Positions 34,770 through 43,075 of a stretch of 58,669 bases of DNA are shown one piece after another. A program made the translations under genes and the position numbers. The first letter of the stretch is position 1; each line of letters opens with the position of its first letter. This stretch comes from an uncultured Bacteroidota bacterium (lineage in GTDB: Bacteria > Bacteroidota > Bacteroidia > Flavobacteriales > Flavobacteriaceae), in the NCBI GenBank assembly GCA_903913315.1, contig CAIWKX010000068.1, positions 1 to 58,669 of the forward strand, written 5' to 3'. The notes beneath the pieces were generated by a model. It saw nothing but the letters and a program-made list of their open reading frames with translations. It was not told where the DNA came from and did not search any database.

Positions 34770-36010
34770 TGACCACCTCAGGAAAAATAGAGCTTATGGC
34801 TCCAGCCGGAAATTTTGAATCAATGCAAGCCGCTTTAGATAATGGTTGCGATTCTATTTATTTTGGTGTCGAACAATTGAATATGCGTGCCAGAGCAACC
34901 GTAAATTTCGTTTTAGATGATTTACCTGAAATCGCACGAAGATGTAAAGAAAAAAATGTTAGAACCTATCTAACCCTAAATACAATTATCTACGACCATG
35001 ATTTATCCATCGTAAAAACACTTTTGATCAAAGCTAAAGAAGCTGGGATTACGGCTGTGATTGCGTCAGACCAAGCGGTAATAATGACGGCAAAAACTAC
35101 TGGAATTGAAGTACATATTTCAACACAATTGAATGTAACCAATATTGAAACGGTTAAGTTTTATGCTTTGTTTGCTGATACCATTGTGCTTTCTCGAGAG
35201 TTAAGTTTACGTCAAGTGAAAAAAATTACCGATGATATTGAAAAAGAACAAATCAAAGGGCCAAGCGGCAATTTAGTAGAAATTGAAATTTTTGGCCACG
35301 GTGCTTTGTGTATGGCTGTTTCCGGAAAATGCTATTTAAGTTTGCATTCCCATAATTCCTCAGCCAATCGCGGGGCTTGTAAACAAAATTGCCGCAAAAA
35401 ATACACCGTTATCGACCAAGAAAGCGGCAATGAATTGGAAATCGATAACGAATATATCATGTCTCCAAAAGATTTATGCACTCTTGATTTCCTTGACCAA
35501 GTCATCGATTCTGGAATAAAAGTGTTGAAAATTGAAGGTCGAGGTAGAGCTGCCGATTATGTGGCAACGGTGATCAAAACTTATCGTGACGCTATTGATT
35601 CCTATTATAAAGGAACTTTTACCAAAGAAAAAGTAACCACTTGGATGGAAGAATTAGCAACGGTTTACAATCGTGGCTTTTGGAGTGGTTATTATTTAGG
35701 TCAAAAAATGGGCGAATGGTCCGACAACCCCGGGTCGAGTGCCACACAAAAGAAAGTTTATGTTGGAAAAGGAATGCATTATTTTGTAAAATCAAGCATT
35801 GCCGAATTTAAAATTGAAGCATACGACATTAAAAAAGGAGATAAAATTCTAATTACGGGACCTACCACTGGCGCACAAGAATTAGTTATTGAAGACCTGT
35901 TTGTAAATGATGTCAATTCAGACAAGGCAACCAAAGGCGATAGTTGTACCTTGAAATTGCCATTCAGAATTCGTTTGTCTGATAAAATGTATAAAATTGT
36001 AGAAAACTAA
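34769..36010 (+). CDS. Peptidase U32 family protein, probably TrhP-type tRNA hydroxylation enzyme
   Basis: 413 residues. The U32 core is clear: ELMAPAGNFESMQAALDNGCDSIYFGV at the start, then the family signature EIFGHGALCMAVSGKCYLS (about 168-186) and the Cys cluster GACKQNCRKKY. Despite the name, bacterial TrhP/YegQ-type members make tRNA 5-hydroxyuridine from prephenate independently of O2 and depend on Fe-S metabolism. The C-terminal ~90 residues (KKVYVGKGMHYFVKSS ... ITGPTTGAQELVIED ... PFRIRLSDKMYKIVEN) are a beta-barrel-like domain shared with the preceding TrhO. Coupled to both neighbours by one-base overlaps. Confidence 0.88.
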   Translation: MTTSGKIELMAPAGNFESMQAALDNGCDSIYFGVEQLNMRARATVNFVLDDLPEIARRCKEKNVRTYLTLNTIIYDHDLSIVKTLLIKAKEAGITAVIASDQAVIMTAKTTGIEVHISTQLNVTNIETVKFYALFADTIVLSRELSLRQVKKITDDIEKEQIKGPSGNLVEIEIFGHGALCMAVSGKCYLSLHSHNSSANRGACKQNCRKKYTVIDQESGNELEIDNEYIMSPKDLCTLDFLDQVIDSGIKVLKIEGRGRAADYVATVIKTYRDAIDSYYKGTFTKEKVTTWMEELATVYNRGFWSGYYLGQKMGEWSDNPGSSATQKKVYVGKGMHYFVKSSIAEFKIEAYDIKKGDKILITGPTTGAQELVIEDLFVNDVNSDKATKGDSCTLKLPFRIRLSDKMYKIVEN

Positions 36011-36240
36011 TGGTCATTGTTACCCTTCAAAGAGACAAGTGCATTGGCTGCAATTATTGTGTAGAAATGGCGCCCGCACAATTTCAAATGTCAAAAAAAG
36101 ATGGAAAATCGGTATTGATTAAATCCATTAATGCCAAAGGTTTTTACACTCTAAAATCACCCGACCATTCCATTGTAGAATATTGTGAATTGGCAGAAAA
36201 AGCCTGCCCTGTGCATATTATTACTGTAAAAGAAACGTAA
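36010..36240 (+). CDS. [4Fe-4S] ferredoxin
   Basis: 76 residues. CIGCNYC near the N-terminus plus CP in EKACPVHII give the four cysteines of a single [4Fe-4S] cluster. It starts on the last base of the U32 gene, so it is made with TrhO and the U32 protein. Being next to a U32 enzyme, it is a good candidate for the electron donor or cluster donor of that reaction, which is inferred from position only. Confidence 0.93.
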   Translation: MVIVTLQRDKCIGCNYCVEMAPAQFQMSKKDGKSVLIKSINAKGFYTLKSPDHSIVEYCELAEKACPVHIITVKET

Positions 36241-36312
36241 GATTACTATTGTTTTATATACAAATTAGTTTATAACTAATGTTGAAATAGTTCTCTCAAA
36301 CTTCTCCTTTTA

Positions 36313-36462
36313 TCAATGATATTGAACCATTTTACCTTCAAAATCCTCAATTCTATCAAAATCATAAATAAATGTCTTGATAACATGATACATTAATTTA
36401 TTCTTTGAAAACAACTGCAACAAAAAAGCCTCATCCTCAAGTATAACTTTATTTTTAATTAC
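36313..36462 (-). pseudogene. Possible gene remnant
   Basis: An open minus-strand frame without an ATG reads KVILEDEAFLLQLFSKNK and continues to a stop after KMVQYH; the composition looks protein-like (Leu/Phe/Ile-rich with charged spacing). A stop precedes it in frame. It may be the tail of a lost gene or chance; I recognise no family. Confidence 0.2.
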
Positions 36463-36576
36463 TTAGTAATTATGAAATCCTATTCTGAAGCATACAATGC
36501 CAGAGATTTCCACACCATCTAGGTGTATTTTTTTGTAGTAACTTTACTTTTTAGTAACATTAGTGCCATTTTTTTA

Positions 36577-36850
36577 GTAGTTAATATACTTTAAAATCAT
36601 ATTAATTATATTTTTTAGGTATATTTTATACTTTTTTTTGGGTATTTACTATATTTTAAAAGTATATTAAATATGTTTTTAGGGTATATTAAATACCATT
36701 TTTAGGATATTAAATATACTTTTTAAGTATAATAATTATACTTTTTAGGTATATTTAATACCCTTTCTTTGGTATTAAATATGTTTTTAAAGTATATTAA
36801 TTATGCTATTTATATATATTATATGATATTTTTTGGGCAATAAATTGTAT
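36577..36850 (+). repeat. AT-rich 21-22-bp repeat array upstream of HTH paralogue B
   Basis: About twelve imperfect units near TATTAAATATACTTTTTAGG plus one or two bases. Using GTA (or its variant) as anchor, copies fall at 36577, 36597, 36619, 36642, 36662, 36684, 36706, 36727, 36749, 36772 and 36792, spacing 20-23 with a mean near 21.5. In antisense the unit (TA-C-AAAAA-G-ATTTAAT) resembles the array at 19328-19537. Weaker copies extend to both sides (from about 36535). Confidence 0.85.
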
Positions 36851-36869
36851 TTTAAAATCTAAAATTTAG

Positions 36870-36877
36870 TATTTTTG
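36870..36877 (+). promoter_or_regulatory. -7 promoter element for HTH paralogue B
   Basis: TATTTTTG matches TAnnTTTG, with TTG at 36845-36847 22 bases upstream. The ATG at 36971 lies 93 bases downstream, so the leader would be long. The repeat array ends just upstream. Confidence 0.45.
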
Positions 36878-36970
36878 AGAATATTTTGTGATTGTAACCA
36901 TCACTAGAACAACTTACAAGACTTTGACAGTAAGAAATACTAAAAACAATTCTAAAAATAGAAGCAAATT

Positions 36971-37312
36971 ATGAGTACAATAATCAACACTGGCGAACTA
37001 CTCAAAACTTATTTTGAAGTAAAAAGAATTCGTCGCGCAGCACTAGCTCGAGTAATGGGTAGACCATTAAAATCCATTTTATATTATGAAAAAAAGAGCG
37101 ACATTAAAACAAGTGTTTTATGGGAACTCTGCATGGCTCTACACTACAATTTCTTTATGGATATTGCGATACAACTACCCTCAGAATTTGCGTGTGGCAC
37201 TGATATTTTTAAAGAAAAAAACCATCAAATTGCTGCGCTGGAAAATGAAGTGGCACAATTGAAAAGAGAGAAAGAAATATTGATGGAGCTTATAAAAAGT
37301 AATAATAAATAG
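36971..37312 (+). CDS. Small HTH plus coiled-coil DNA-binding-like protein (paralogue B)
   Basis: 113 residues with the same layout as the product of 18952-19311. The N-terminal half (NTGELLKTYFEVKRIRRAALARVMGRPL...) aligns with HIGQLLKNYIDRNKVFKSVLARKLNSRD; ELCMALHYNFFMDIAIQLPSEF matches ALCHAMKHNFFADIAALLPADY; the C-terminus (IAALENEVAQLKREKEILMELI) is a leucine-zipper-like coiled coil. Identity is moderate, so the duplication is not recent. It also has a ~21-bp repeat array upstream. Transcribed alone. DNA binding is inferred from the fold and from the conserved repeat association. Confidence 0.75.
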   Translation: MSTIINTGELLKTYFEVKRIRRAALARVMGRPLKSILYYEKKSDIKTSVLWELCMALHYNFFMDIAIQLPSEFACGTDIFKEKNHQIAALENEVAQLKREKEILMELIKSNNK

Positions 37313-37564
37313 GATTCCTTAGCCTTTACTTGAATAGTATTTTTGCCTCCACGCTCACTCAAACTCTGTTGGAATTTCGAAAAAAAGATTTATAAATCAT
37401 TCTTTTTGACTTGTTTTAGTTATTATATTCTCACTATTTTTTTAACAAAAACATGAAAATTTACACTTGAAAGTATAAACGAAAAAATACTATCTTTACA
37501 AACTAATCGTTATAGAAACGTAGTCTTGCACAAAAAACAAGACGATCTATATATATTCAAATTT

Positions 37565-38830
37565 ATGGCTTGTACAAACTGTTCTACGGGTACCAAAGAC
37601 GGTACACCAAGGGGATGCAAAAATAATGGAACTTGTGGCACTGATAGCTGCAATAAATTGACGGTTTTTGACTGGCTAGGCAATATGAATTTGCCTACGG
37701 GCGAAGCACCTTTTGACTGCGTTGAAATCCGATTCAAAAACGGACGAAAAGAATTTTACCGAAATACTGAAAAACTTACTTTAAGCATTGGTGATGTTGT
37801 GGCTACAGAAGCTTCTCCGGGTCATGATGTGGGTATTGTAACCCTTACAGGTGAATTGGTTCGCATTCAAATGAAGAAAAAAGGCGTGAGTCTAACGAGT
37901 CCTGATATTCTTAAAATTTATAGAAAAGCCTCACAAAAAGATATTGATATTTGGAAGGATGCACGCGATAAAGAGGAACCGATGAAGGTTAAAGCGCGTG
38001 AAATTGCTATCGCCTTAAAGCTGCAAATGAAAATTTCGGATATCGAATTTCAAGGCGATGGCTCTAAAGCTATTTTCTATTATACTGCCGAAGACAGAGT
38101 AGATTTTCGTCAATTAATCAAAGAATTTGCACAAGTTTTCAAAGCTAGAATCGAAATGAAACAAGTTGGTTTTCGTCAGGAAGCCGCTAGACTTGGAGGA
38201 ATTGGTTCGTGTGGAAGAGAATTGTGTTGTTCTACTTGGTTGACCGACTTTAGAAGTGTAAATACTTCGGCTGCTCGTTACCAACAATTGTCTTTAAATC
38301 CTCAAAAATTAGCAGGGCAATGTGGCAAATTGAAATGTTGTTTGAACTATGAATTAGACACTTACCTAGATGCTTTAAAGGATTTTCCTGATTTTGAAAC
38401 CAAATTACATACCGAAAAAGGAGATGCCATTTGTCAAAAACAAGATATTTTTAAAGGATTAATGTGGTTTGCTTATACTGATAATTTTGCAAATTGGCAT
38501 GTGTTAAAAATTGAGCAGATAAAAGAAATTATGGCTCAAAACAAAGAGAAAAAACGTGTTTCATCCTTGGAAGATTTTGCTATTGAAATTCTTGTAGAAC
38601 AAGAAGCAAACTTTAACAATGCCATGGGACAAGAAAGTTTAACTCGTTTTGATCAACCCAAAAAGAGCAAAAACAAAAATAAAAATAGAAATAAAAATAA
38701 GATAACAGCTCCTAATGCTCTTCAAGGACAAAATCAAAATAAAAACCAAAATCAAGGAAATCCAAATCCAAACCAAAATCAACCGAATAGAAGACCTATA
38801 ATTATTAAAAAGAATGAAGATAAAAAATAG
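37565..38830 (+). CDS. PSP1 domain protein with low-complexity tail
   Basis: 421 residues from the ATG at 37565 (MACTNCSTGTKDGTPRGCKNN). Cys-rich N-terminus, then the PSP1 C-terminal domain with the signature GGIGSCGRELCCSTWL and LAGQCGKLKCCLNYE, probably metal-binding. The last ~60 residues are Lys/Asn/Gln-rich and presumably disordered (KSKNKNKNRNKNKI). PSP1 proteins are linked to replication, competence or signal functions in other bacteria, but the molecular role is unknown. It overlaps gldH by 17 bases, a gene order I know from flavobacteria. Confidence 0.88.
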   Translation: MACTNCSTGTKDGTPRGCKNNGTCGTDSCNKLTVFDWLGNMNLPTGEAPFDCVEIRFKNGRKEFYRNTEKLTLSIGDVVATEASPGHDVGIVTLTGELVRIQMKKKGVSLTSPDILKIYRKASQKDIDIWKDARDKEEPMKVKAREIAIALKLQMKISDIEFQGDGSKAIFYYTAEDRVDFRQLIKEFAQVFKARIEMKQVGFRQEAARLGGIGSCGRELCCSTWLTDFRSVNTSAARYQQLSLNPQKLAGQCGKLKCCLNYELDTYLDALKDFPDFETKLHTEKGDAICQKQDIFKGLMWFAYTDNFANWHVLKIEQIKEIMAQNKEKKRVSSLEDFAIEILVEQEANFNNAMGQESLTRFDQPKKSKNKNKNRNKNKITAPNALQGQNQNKNQNQGNPNPNQNQPNRRPIIIKKNEDKK

Positions 38831-39299
38831 CATACTGTTTATTTTAGTAGCTCTTTTAGTTATTTCTTGCGACAAAAAAAGGGTTTTTGACGAATACAAA
38901 TCGGTTGGAAATTCTTGGCATAGGGATAGTATCATTACCTTCAAATTGCCAAAATTAGAAAGTGAAAAAAAATACAATCTTTTTGTAAATGTTCGCGACA
39001 ACAATGATTATCCTTTTGATAATTTATTTTTAATTGTGTCTCTAGAGCAACCCAACAAAAAAATATTGGTTGACACTTTAGAATATAAAATGGCAAATCC
39101 TGATGGGACTTTAATGGGGGATGGATTTACAGATATCAAAGAAAATAAGCTTTTTTACAAAGAGAAAGTAGATTTTAAATTGAAAGGCGACTATAAAGTT
39201 CATGTCCGTCAAGCCGTTAGACAAACAGGAAAAGTGGCTGGTGTGACTAACTTAAAAGGAATCACAGAAGTAGGTTTTAGAATTGAATCTATAGACTAA
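38814..39299 (+). CDS. gldH: Gliding motility lipoprotein GldH
   Basis: 161 residues with a lipoprotein signal peptide (LFILVALLVISC, lipobox Cys at about residue 20). The mature part (DKKRVFDEYKSVGNSWHRDSI and NYPF-like DNNDYPFDNLFLIVSLEQP) is typical of GldH, needed for gliding on surfaces in Flavobacterium. It is a partner of the T9SS/gliding system, though its exact role is not settled. Cotranscribed with the PSP1 gene and followed after five bases by the PBP1 gene. Confidence 0.93.
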   Translation: MKIKNSILFILVALLVISCDKKRVFDEYKSVGNSWHRDSIITFKLPKLESEKKYNLFVNVRDNNDYPFDNLFLIVSLEQPNKKILVDTLEYKMANPDGTLMGDGFTDIKENKLFYKEKVDFKLKGDYKVHVRQAVRQTGKVAGVTNLKGITEVGFRIESID

Positions 39300-39304
39300 A
39301 AATT

Positions 39305-41626
39305 ATGGCACAAAAAAACATTTCTCAAACAAAAAAAGCAACTCCAGTAAAAGACATCAAATACTATCAAAAGAAATTTTGGAGAGTATTTTTCTATACA
39401 CTTGGAGGGATATTTTTGTTTTTCTTATTTGCTTCTTGGGGACTTTTTGGTAAAATGCCTTCTTTTGAAGATTTAGAAAATCCAAACTCCAATTTAGCTA
39501 CCGAAATAATCTCATCTGATGGGGTAACATTAGGTAAATTCTACAATGAAAATAGAACCGCAATCAAGTACAAAGATTTACCAAAATCACTAGTTGATGC
39601 GCTAGTTTCAACAGAAGACGAACGCTTTTATGAGCACTCAGGAATCGATGCTCGTAGAACTTTTGGGGCAGCAGTAAAATTAGGGTCCAATGGTGGGGCA
39701 AGTACTATTACGCAACAATTAGCGAAGCTTTTATTCCACGGTGAAGGATCTAAATTCCTTCCATTTCGTATGATTCAAAAAGCCAAAGAATGGATTATTG
39801 CTGTTCGATTGGAAAGACAATATACAAAAAATGAAATTATTGCTTTGTATTTCAATCAGGTTGATTTTGTCAATGGTGCTGTAGGAATTCGATCGGCTTC
39901 AAAAGTGTATTTTAACAAGGAACCAAGAGATTTGACAGTTGAAGAAAGTGCTATGCTGGTAGGAATGCTTACCAATCCTTCGTTTTTTAATCCAGTTCGT
40001 CGTCCTGAAAAGGCTATGAAAAGAAGAAATGTAGTTTTAGGACAATTGGTAAGAAATCATCATTTGGAAGAATCTGCAAAAAAATTACTTGAAAAAAAAC
40101 CTATTGCTTTAAATTTTCATCCAGAAAGCCATTTGGATGGAACTGCTACCTATTTTAGAGAATACCTTAGAGATTATATGAAGAAATGGGTAAAAGAAAA
40201 TAAAAAACCCGATGGAGAAGAATATGATATTTATGGGGACGGTCTAAAAATTTACACCACCATAGATTCTAAAATACAAGAACATGCTGAAGAAGCCGTT
40301 CAAGCGCATATTAAAAATCTACAAGAAGAATTTTTTAGTCAACAAAAAGGGAATAAAAATGCTCCTTTTGTCAATATTTCAGAGGCTGAAACCGACAAAA
40401 TATTCAAACAAGCCATGAAAAACTCTGAAAGATGGCGAATTTTAAAGGCAGATGAAAAAACGGATGAAGAAATCATAGCATCTTTCAAAGTGAAAACAAA
40501 AATGACCGTTTTCACATGGAAAGGGGAACGAGATACCATCATGACTCCGTTAGATTCTATTCGTTATTACAAACATTTCCTTCAAGCTGGTTTGATGTCG
40601 ATGGAGCCTCAAACGGGACAAATAAAAGCATGGGTTGGCGGCATCAATTACAAATATTTCCAATATGACCATGTGGGTCAAGGAGCACGTCAAGTGGGTT
40701 CGACATTCAAACCTTTCGTTTATGCCACCGCTATCGAACAATTAGGAATGTCTCCTTGTGATACGTTATTAGACGCTCCCTTCATGATTCATAAAGGACG
40801 CCATCACGTTACTGAAGATTGGGAACCAAGAAATTCCGACAATAAATACAGAGGAATGATGACCCTTAAAAAAGCATTGGCCAATTCAGTTAATATAATT
40901 TCTGCCAAATTAATTGACAAAACCGGACCAGAAGCTGTAGTGGCATTGACTCACAAACTAGGAGTAAATTCAGAGATTCCTATGCAGCCCTCAATTGCCC
41001 TCGGAGCTGTAGATATTACGGTACAAGATATGGTCGCGGCATATAGTACTTTTGCTAATCAAGGTGTTTACATTAAACCTCAATTTATCTCAAGAATTGA
41101 AGATAAAAATGGCGCAGTTATTTATGAGCCTGTTCCAGAAACTCATGATGTTTTAAATAAAGACGTTTCTTTTGCAGTAATCAAATTATTGGAAGGTGTA
41201 ACGGAAGGTGGTTCTGGTGAAAGATTAAGAACTGAAGGTGGTGGTTCTGGCGATAAAAGATGGACTGGTTACCCTTATATGTTTAGAAATCCTATAGCCG
41301 GTAAAACAGGAACTTCACAAAATCAGTCAGACGGTTGGTTTATCGGGATGGTTCCAAATCTTGTTACAGGAGTTTGGGTCGGTTGCGAAGATCGTTCAGC
41401 ACATTTTAAAAGTATTACTTATGGACAAGGAGCTACGGCAGCATTGCCTATTTGGGGATATTTTATGAAAAAATGTTATGAAGATAAAGACTTACAAATT
41501 TCCAAAGATGATTTTCAAAGACCAGATGGATTTAATATAAAAGTGGATTGTTGGTCACCGCAAAAACATGTAGAAAAAGACTCAACTAATATTGAAGAAC
41601 AAAATCCAGACGAGTTTGGACTTTAA
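39305..41626 (+). CDS. Class A penicillin-binding protein (PBP1A-like)
   Basis: 773 residues. One N-terminal membrane helix (about 28-50), then the GT51 glycosyltransferase domain (TEDERFYEHSGIDARR, GGASTITQQLAKLLF, about 95-270) and the transpeptidase domain with SxxK (GSTFKPFVYAT), SxN (SVN) and KTG (GKTGTSQNQSDGWF). It polymerizes and crosslinks peptidoglycan in the periplasm. Five bases after gldH; possibly part of the PSP1-gldH operon. Confidence 0.95.
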   Translation: MAQKNISQTKKATPVKDIKYYQKKFWRVFFYTLGGIFLFFLFASWGLFGKMPSFEDLENPNSNLATEIISSDGVTLGKFYNENRTAIKYKDLPKSLVDALVSTEDERFYEHSGIDARRTFGAAVKLGSNGGASTITQQLAKLLFHGEGSKFLPFRMIQKAKEWIIAVRLERQYTKNEIIALYFNQVDFVNGAVGIRSASKVYFNKEPRDLTVEESAMLVGMLTNPSFFNPVRRPEKAMKRRNVVLGQLVRNHHLEESAKKLLEKKPIALNFHPESHLDGTATYFREYLRDYMKKWVKENKKPDGEEYDIYGDGLKIYTTIDSKIQEHAEEAVQAHIKNLQEEFFSQQKGNKNAPFVNISEAETDKIFKQAMKNSERWRILKADEKTDEEIIASFKVKTKMTVFTWKGERDTIMTPLDSIRYYKHFLQAGLMSMEPQTGQIKAWVGGINYKYFQYDHVGQGARQVGSTFKPFVYATAIEQLGMSPCDTLLDAPFMIHKGRHHVTEDWEPRNSDNKYRGMMTLKKALANSVNIISAKLIDKTGPEAVVALTHKLGVNSEIPMQPSIALGAVDITVQDMVAAYSTFANQGVYIKPQFISRIEDKNGAVIYEPVPETHDVLNKDVSFAVIKLLEGVTEGGSGERLRTEGGGSGDKRWTGYPYMFRNPIAGKTGTSQNQSDGWFIGMVPNLVTGVWVGCEDRSAHFKSITYGQGATAALPIWGYFMKKCYEDKDLQISKDDFQRPDGFNIKVDCWSPQKHVEKDSTNIEEQNPDEFGL

Positions 41627-41655
41627 ATAATTGATAGTATAAATTCATAGTAAAT

Positions 41656-42357
41656 ATGATTAATAAAAAAGTAAATTCAGTACAAGACGCCCTTCAAGGA
41701 ATTGAAGATAACATGACTATAATGTTAGGCGGTTTTGGACTTTGCGGAATTCCTGAAAATTCAATCGCTGAATTAGTAAAAAAAGGAACTAAAAACCTAA
41801 CTTGTATTTCCAATAACGCTGGAGTTGATGATTTTGGTCTAGGCTTGTTATTGCAACAAAAACAAATCAAAAAAATGATTTCGTCTTATGTTGGAGAAAA
41901 TGCAGAATTTGAACGTCAAATGCTTTCTGGAGAATTAGATGTTGAATTAATTCCACAAGGGACTCTAGCGGAACGTTGCAGAGCAGCTCAAGCTGGAATT
42001 CCAGCATTCTTTACTCCTGCCGGTTACGGAACAGAAGTCGCCATTGGAAAAGAAGTTCGTGAATTCGATGGAAAAATGCATATTATGGAGCATGCTTTTA
42101 AAGCTGATTTCTCCATTGTAAAAGCATGGAAAGGTGACGAAGCAGGAAATCTAATTTTCAAAGGAACGGCAAGAAACTTCAACCCATGTATGTGTGGTGC
42201 AGGGAAAATAACCATAGCCGAAGTTGAAGAGTTACTACCCGCAGGAAGTTTAAATCCTAACGAAATACACATTCCAGGAATATTAATTCAAAGGATTTTT
42301 CAAGGGAAAAAATTTGAGAAAAGAATTGAACAACGTACCACTCGTAAAAGAGCATAA
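41656..42357 (+). CDS. 3-oxoacid CoA-transferase subunit A
   Basis: 233 residues. The family start ([28 protein letters not shown]) and the glycine-rich segment [21 protein letters not shown] identify the alpha subunit of a SCOT/acetate CoA-transferase. Works with the beta subunit encoded two bases after its stop to move CoA between succinyl-CoA and acetoacetate, in ketone-body or branched-chain catabolism. The substrate preference is inferred. Confidence 0.95.
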   Translation: MINKKVNSVQDALQGIEDNMTIMLGGFGLCGIPENSIAELVKKGTKNLTCISNNAGVDDFGLGLLLQQKQIKKMISSYVGENAEFERQMLSGELDVELIPQGTLAERCRAAQAGIPAFFTPAGYGTEVAIGKEVREFDGKMHIMEHAFKADFSIVKAWKGDEAGNLIFKGTARNFNPCMCGAGKITIAEVEELLPAGSLNPNEIHIPGILIQRIFQGKKFEKRIEQRTTRKRA

Positions 42358-42359
42358 TC

Positions 42360-43019
42360 ATGGCATTAGATAAAAACGATATAGCAAAGAGAATAGCTAA
42401 AGAGGTAAAAGATGGCTATTATGTAAATTTAGGAATTGGTATTCCAACATTGGTTGCTAATTATGTTCGCACCGATATTTTTGTTGAATTTCAAAGCGAA
42501 AACGGTATACTCGGGATGGGACCATTCCCTTTTGAAGGAGAAGAAGATGCTGATTTAATCAATGCTGGAAAACAAACTATCACTACTTTACCAGGTGCTA
42601 GTTTTTTTGATTCTGCTTTTAGTTTCGGAATGATTCGAGGACAACATGTAGATTTAACTATTCTAGGTGCCATGGAAGTTTCAGAAAATGGAGATATTGC
42701 TAACTGGAAAATTCCTGGAAAAATGGTTAAAGGAATGGGAGGTGCCATGGATTTAGTAGCTTCAGCAGATAATATTATTGTAGCTATGATGCATGTAAAC
42801 AAAGCTGGTGAAAGTAAAATACTTAAAAAATGTACTTTACCCTTAACCGGTGTTGGTTGCGTAAAAAAAGTAGTGACAGAATTAGCCGTTTTAGAAATTA
42901 CCCCTAATGGGTTCAAATTACTAGAACGTGCTCCAGGAGTATCCGTAGATCATATCATTTCCTCAACAGAAGCTGAATTAATTATTGAAGGAGAAATTCC
43001 AGAAATGGTAATTGACTAA
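42360..43019 (+). CDS. 3-oxoacid CoA-transferase subunit B
   Basis: 219 residues. The beta subunit carries the catalytic Glu in the motif SENGILGMGP (about residues 42-51), which forms the glutamyl-CoA intermediate. Further family segments are NLGIGIPTLVANYV and DLTILGAMEVSENGDIANW. It follows the alpha subunit directly and ends at a terminator. Confidence 0.95.
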   Translation: MALDKNDIAKRIAKEVKDGYYVNLGIGIPTLVANYVRTDIFVEFQSENGILGMGPFPFEGEEDADLINAGKQTITTLPGASFFDSAFSFGMIRGQHVDLTILGAMEVSENGDIANWKIPGKMVKGMGGAMDLVASADNIIVAMMHVNKAGESKILKKCTLPLTGVGCVKKVVTELAVLEITPNGFKLLERAPGVSVDHIISSTEAELIIEGEIPEMVID

Positions 43020-43030
43020 AATAAATTAAA

Positions 43031-43070
43031 ACTAAAAAGAGTGTCTAGATAAGTACTCTTTTTAGTTTTT
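43031..43070. terminator. Terminator between convergent CoA-transferase and enoyl-CoA hydratase genes
   Basis: Arms 43031-43042 and 43055-43066 (ACTAAAAAGAGT and its complement) give a 12-bp stem with a 12-base loop and a T run to 43070. The position between convergent genes suggests use from both sides. Confidence 0.8.
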
Positions 43071-43075
43071 AACTA

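Larger units (their letters stand above)
36241..36970. other. 730-bp AT-rich gap with decayed ORF and repeat array
   Basis: 36241-36520 has no intact gene but a minus-strand open stretch of about 50 codons without a start codon (36313-36462). 36520-36850 is filled by the 21-22-bp repeat array. 36851-36970 is the promoter and leader of the HTH paralogue B. Confidence 0.7.

Noticed and set aside
34769..36010. Secreted collagenase-type protease (U32)
   Set aside because: No signal peptide, and it is coupled to trhO and a ferredoxin; tRNA modification is a better inference than proteolysis.
42491..42916. 141-codon minus-strand ORF opposite CoA-transferase subunit B
   Set aside because: Antisense shadow; the plus strand encodes a complete, conserved enzyme.
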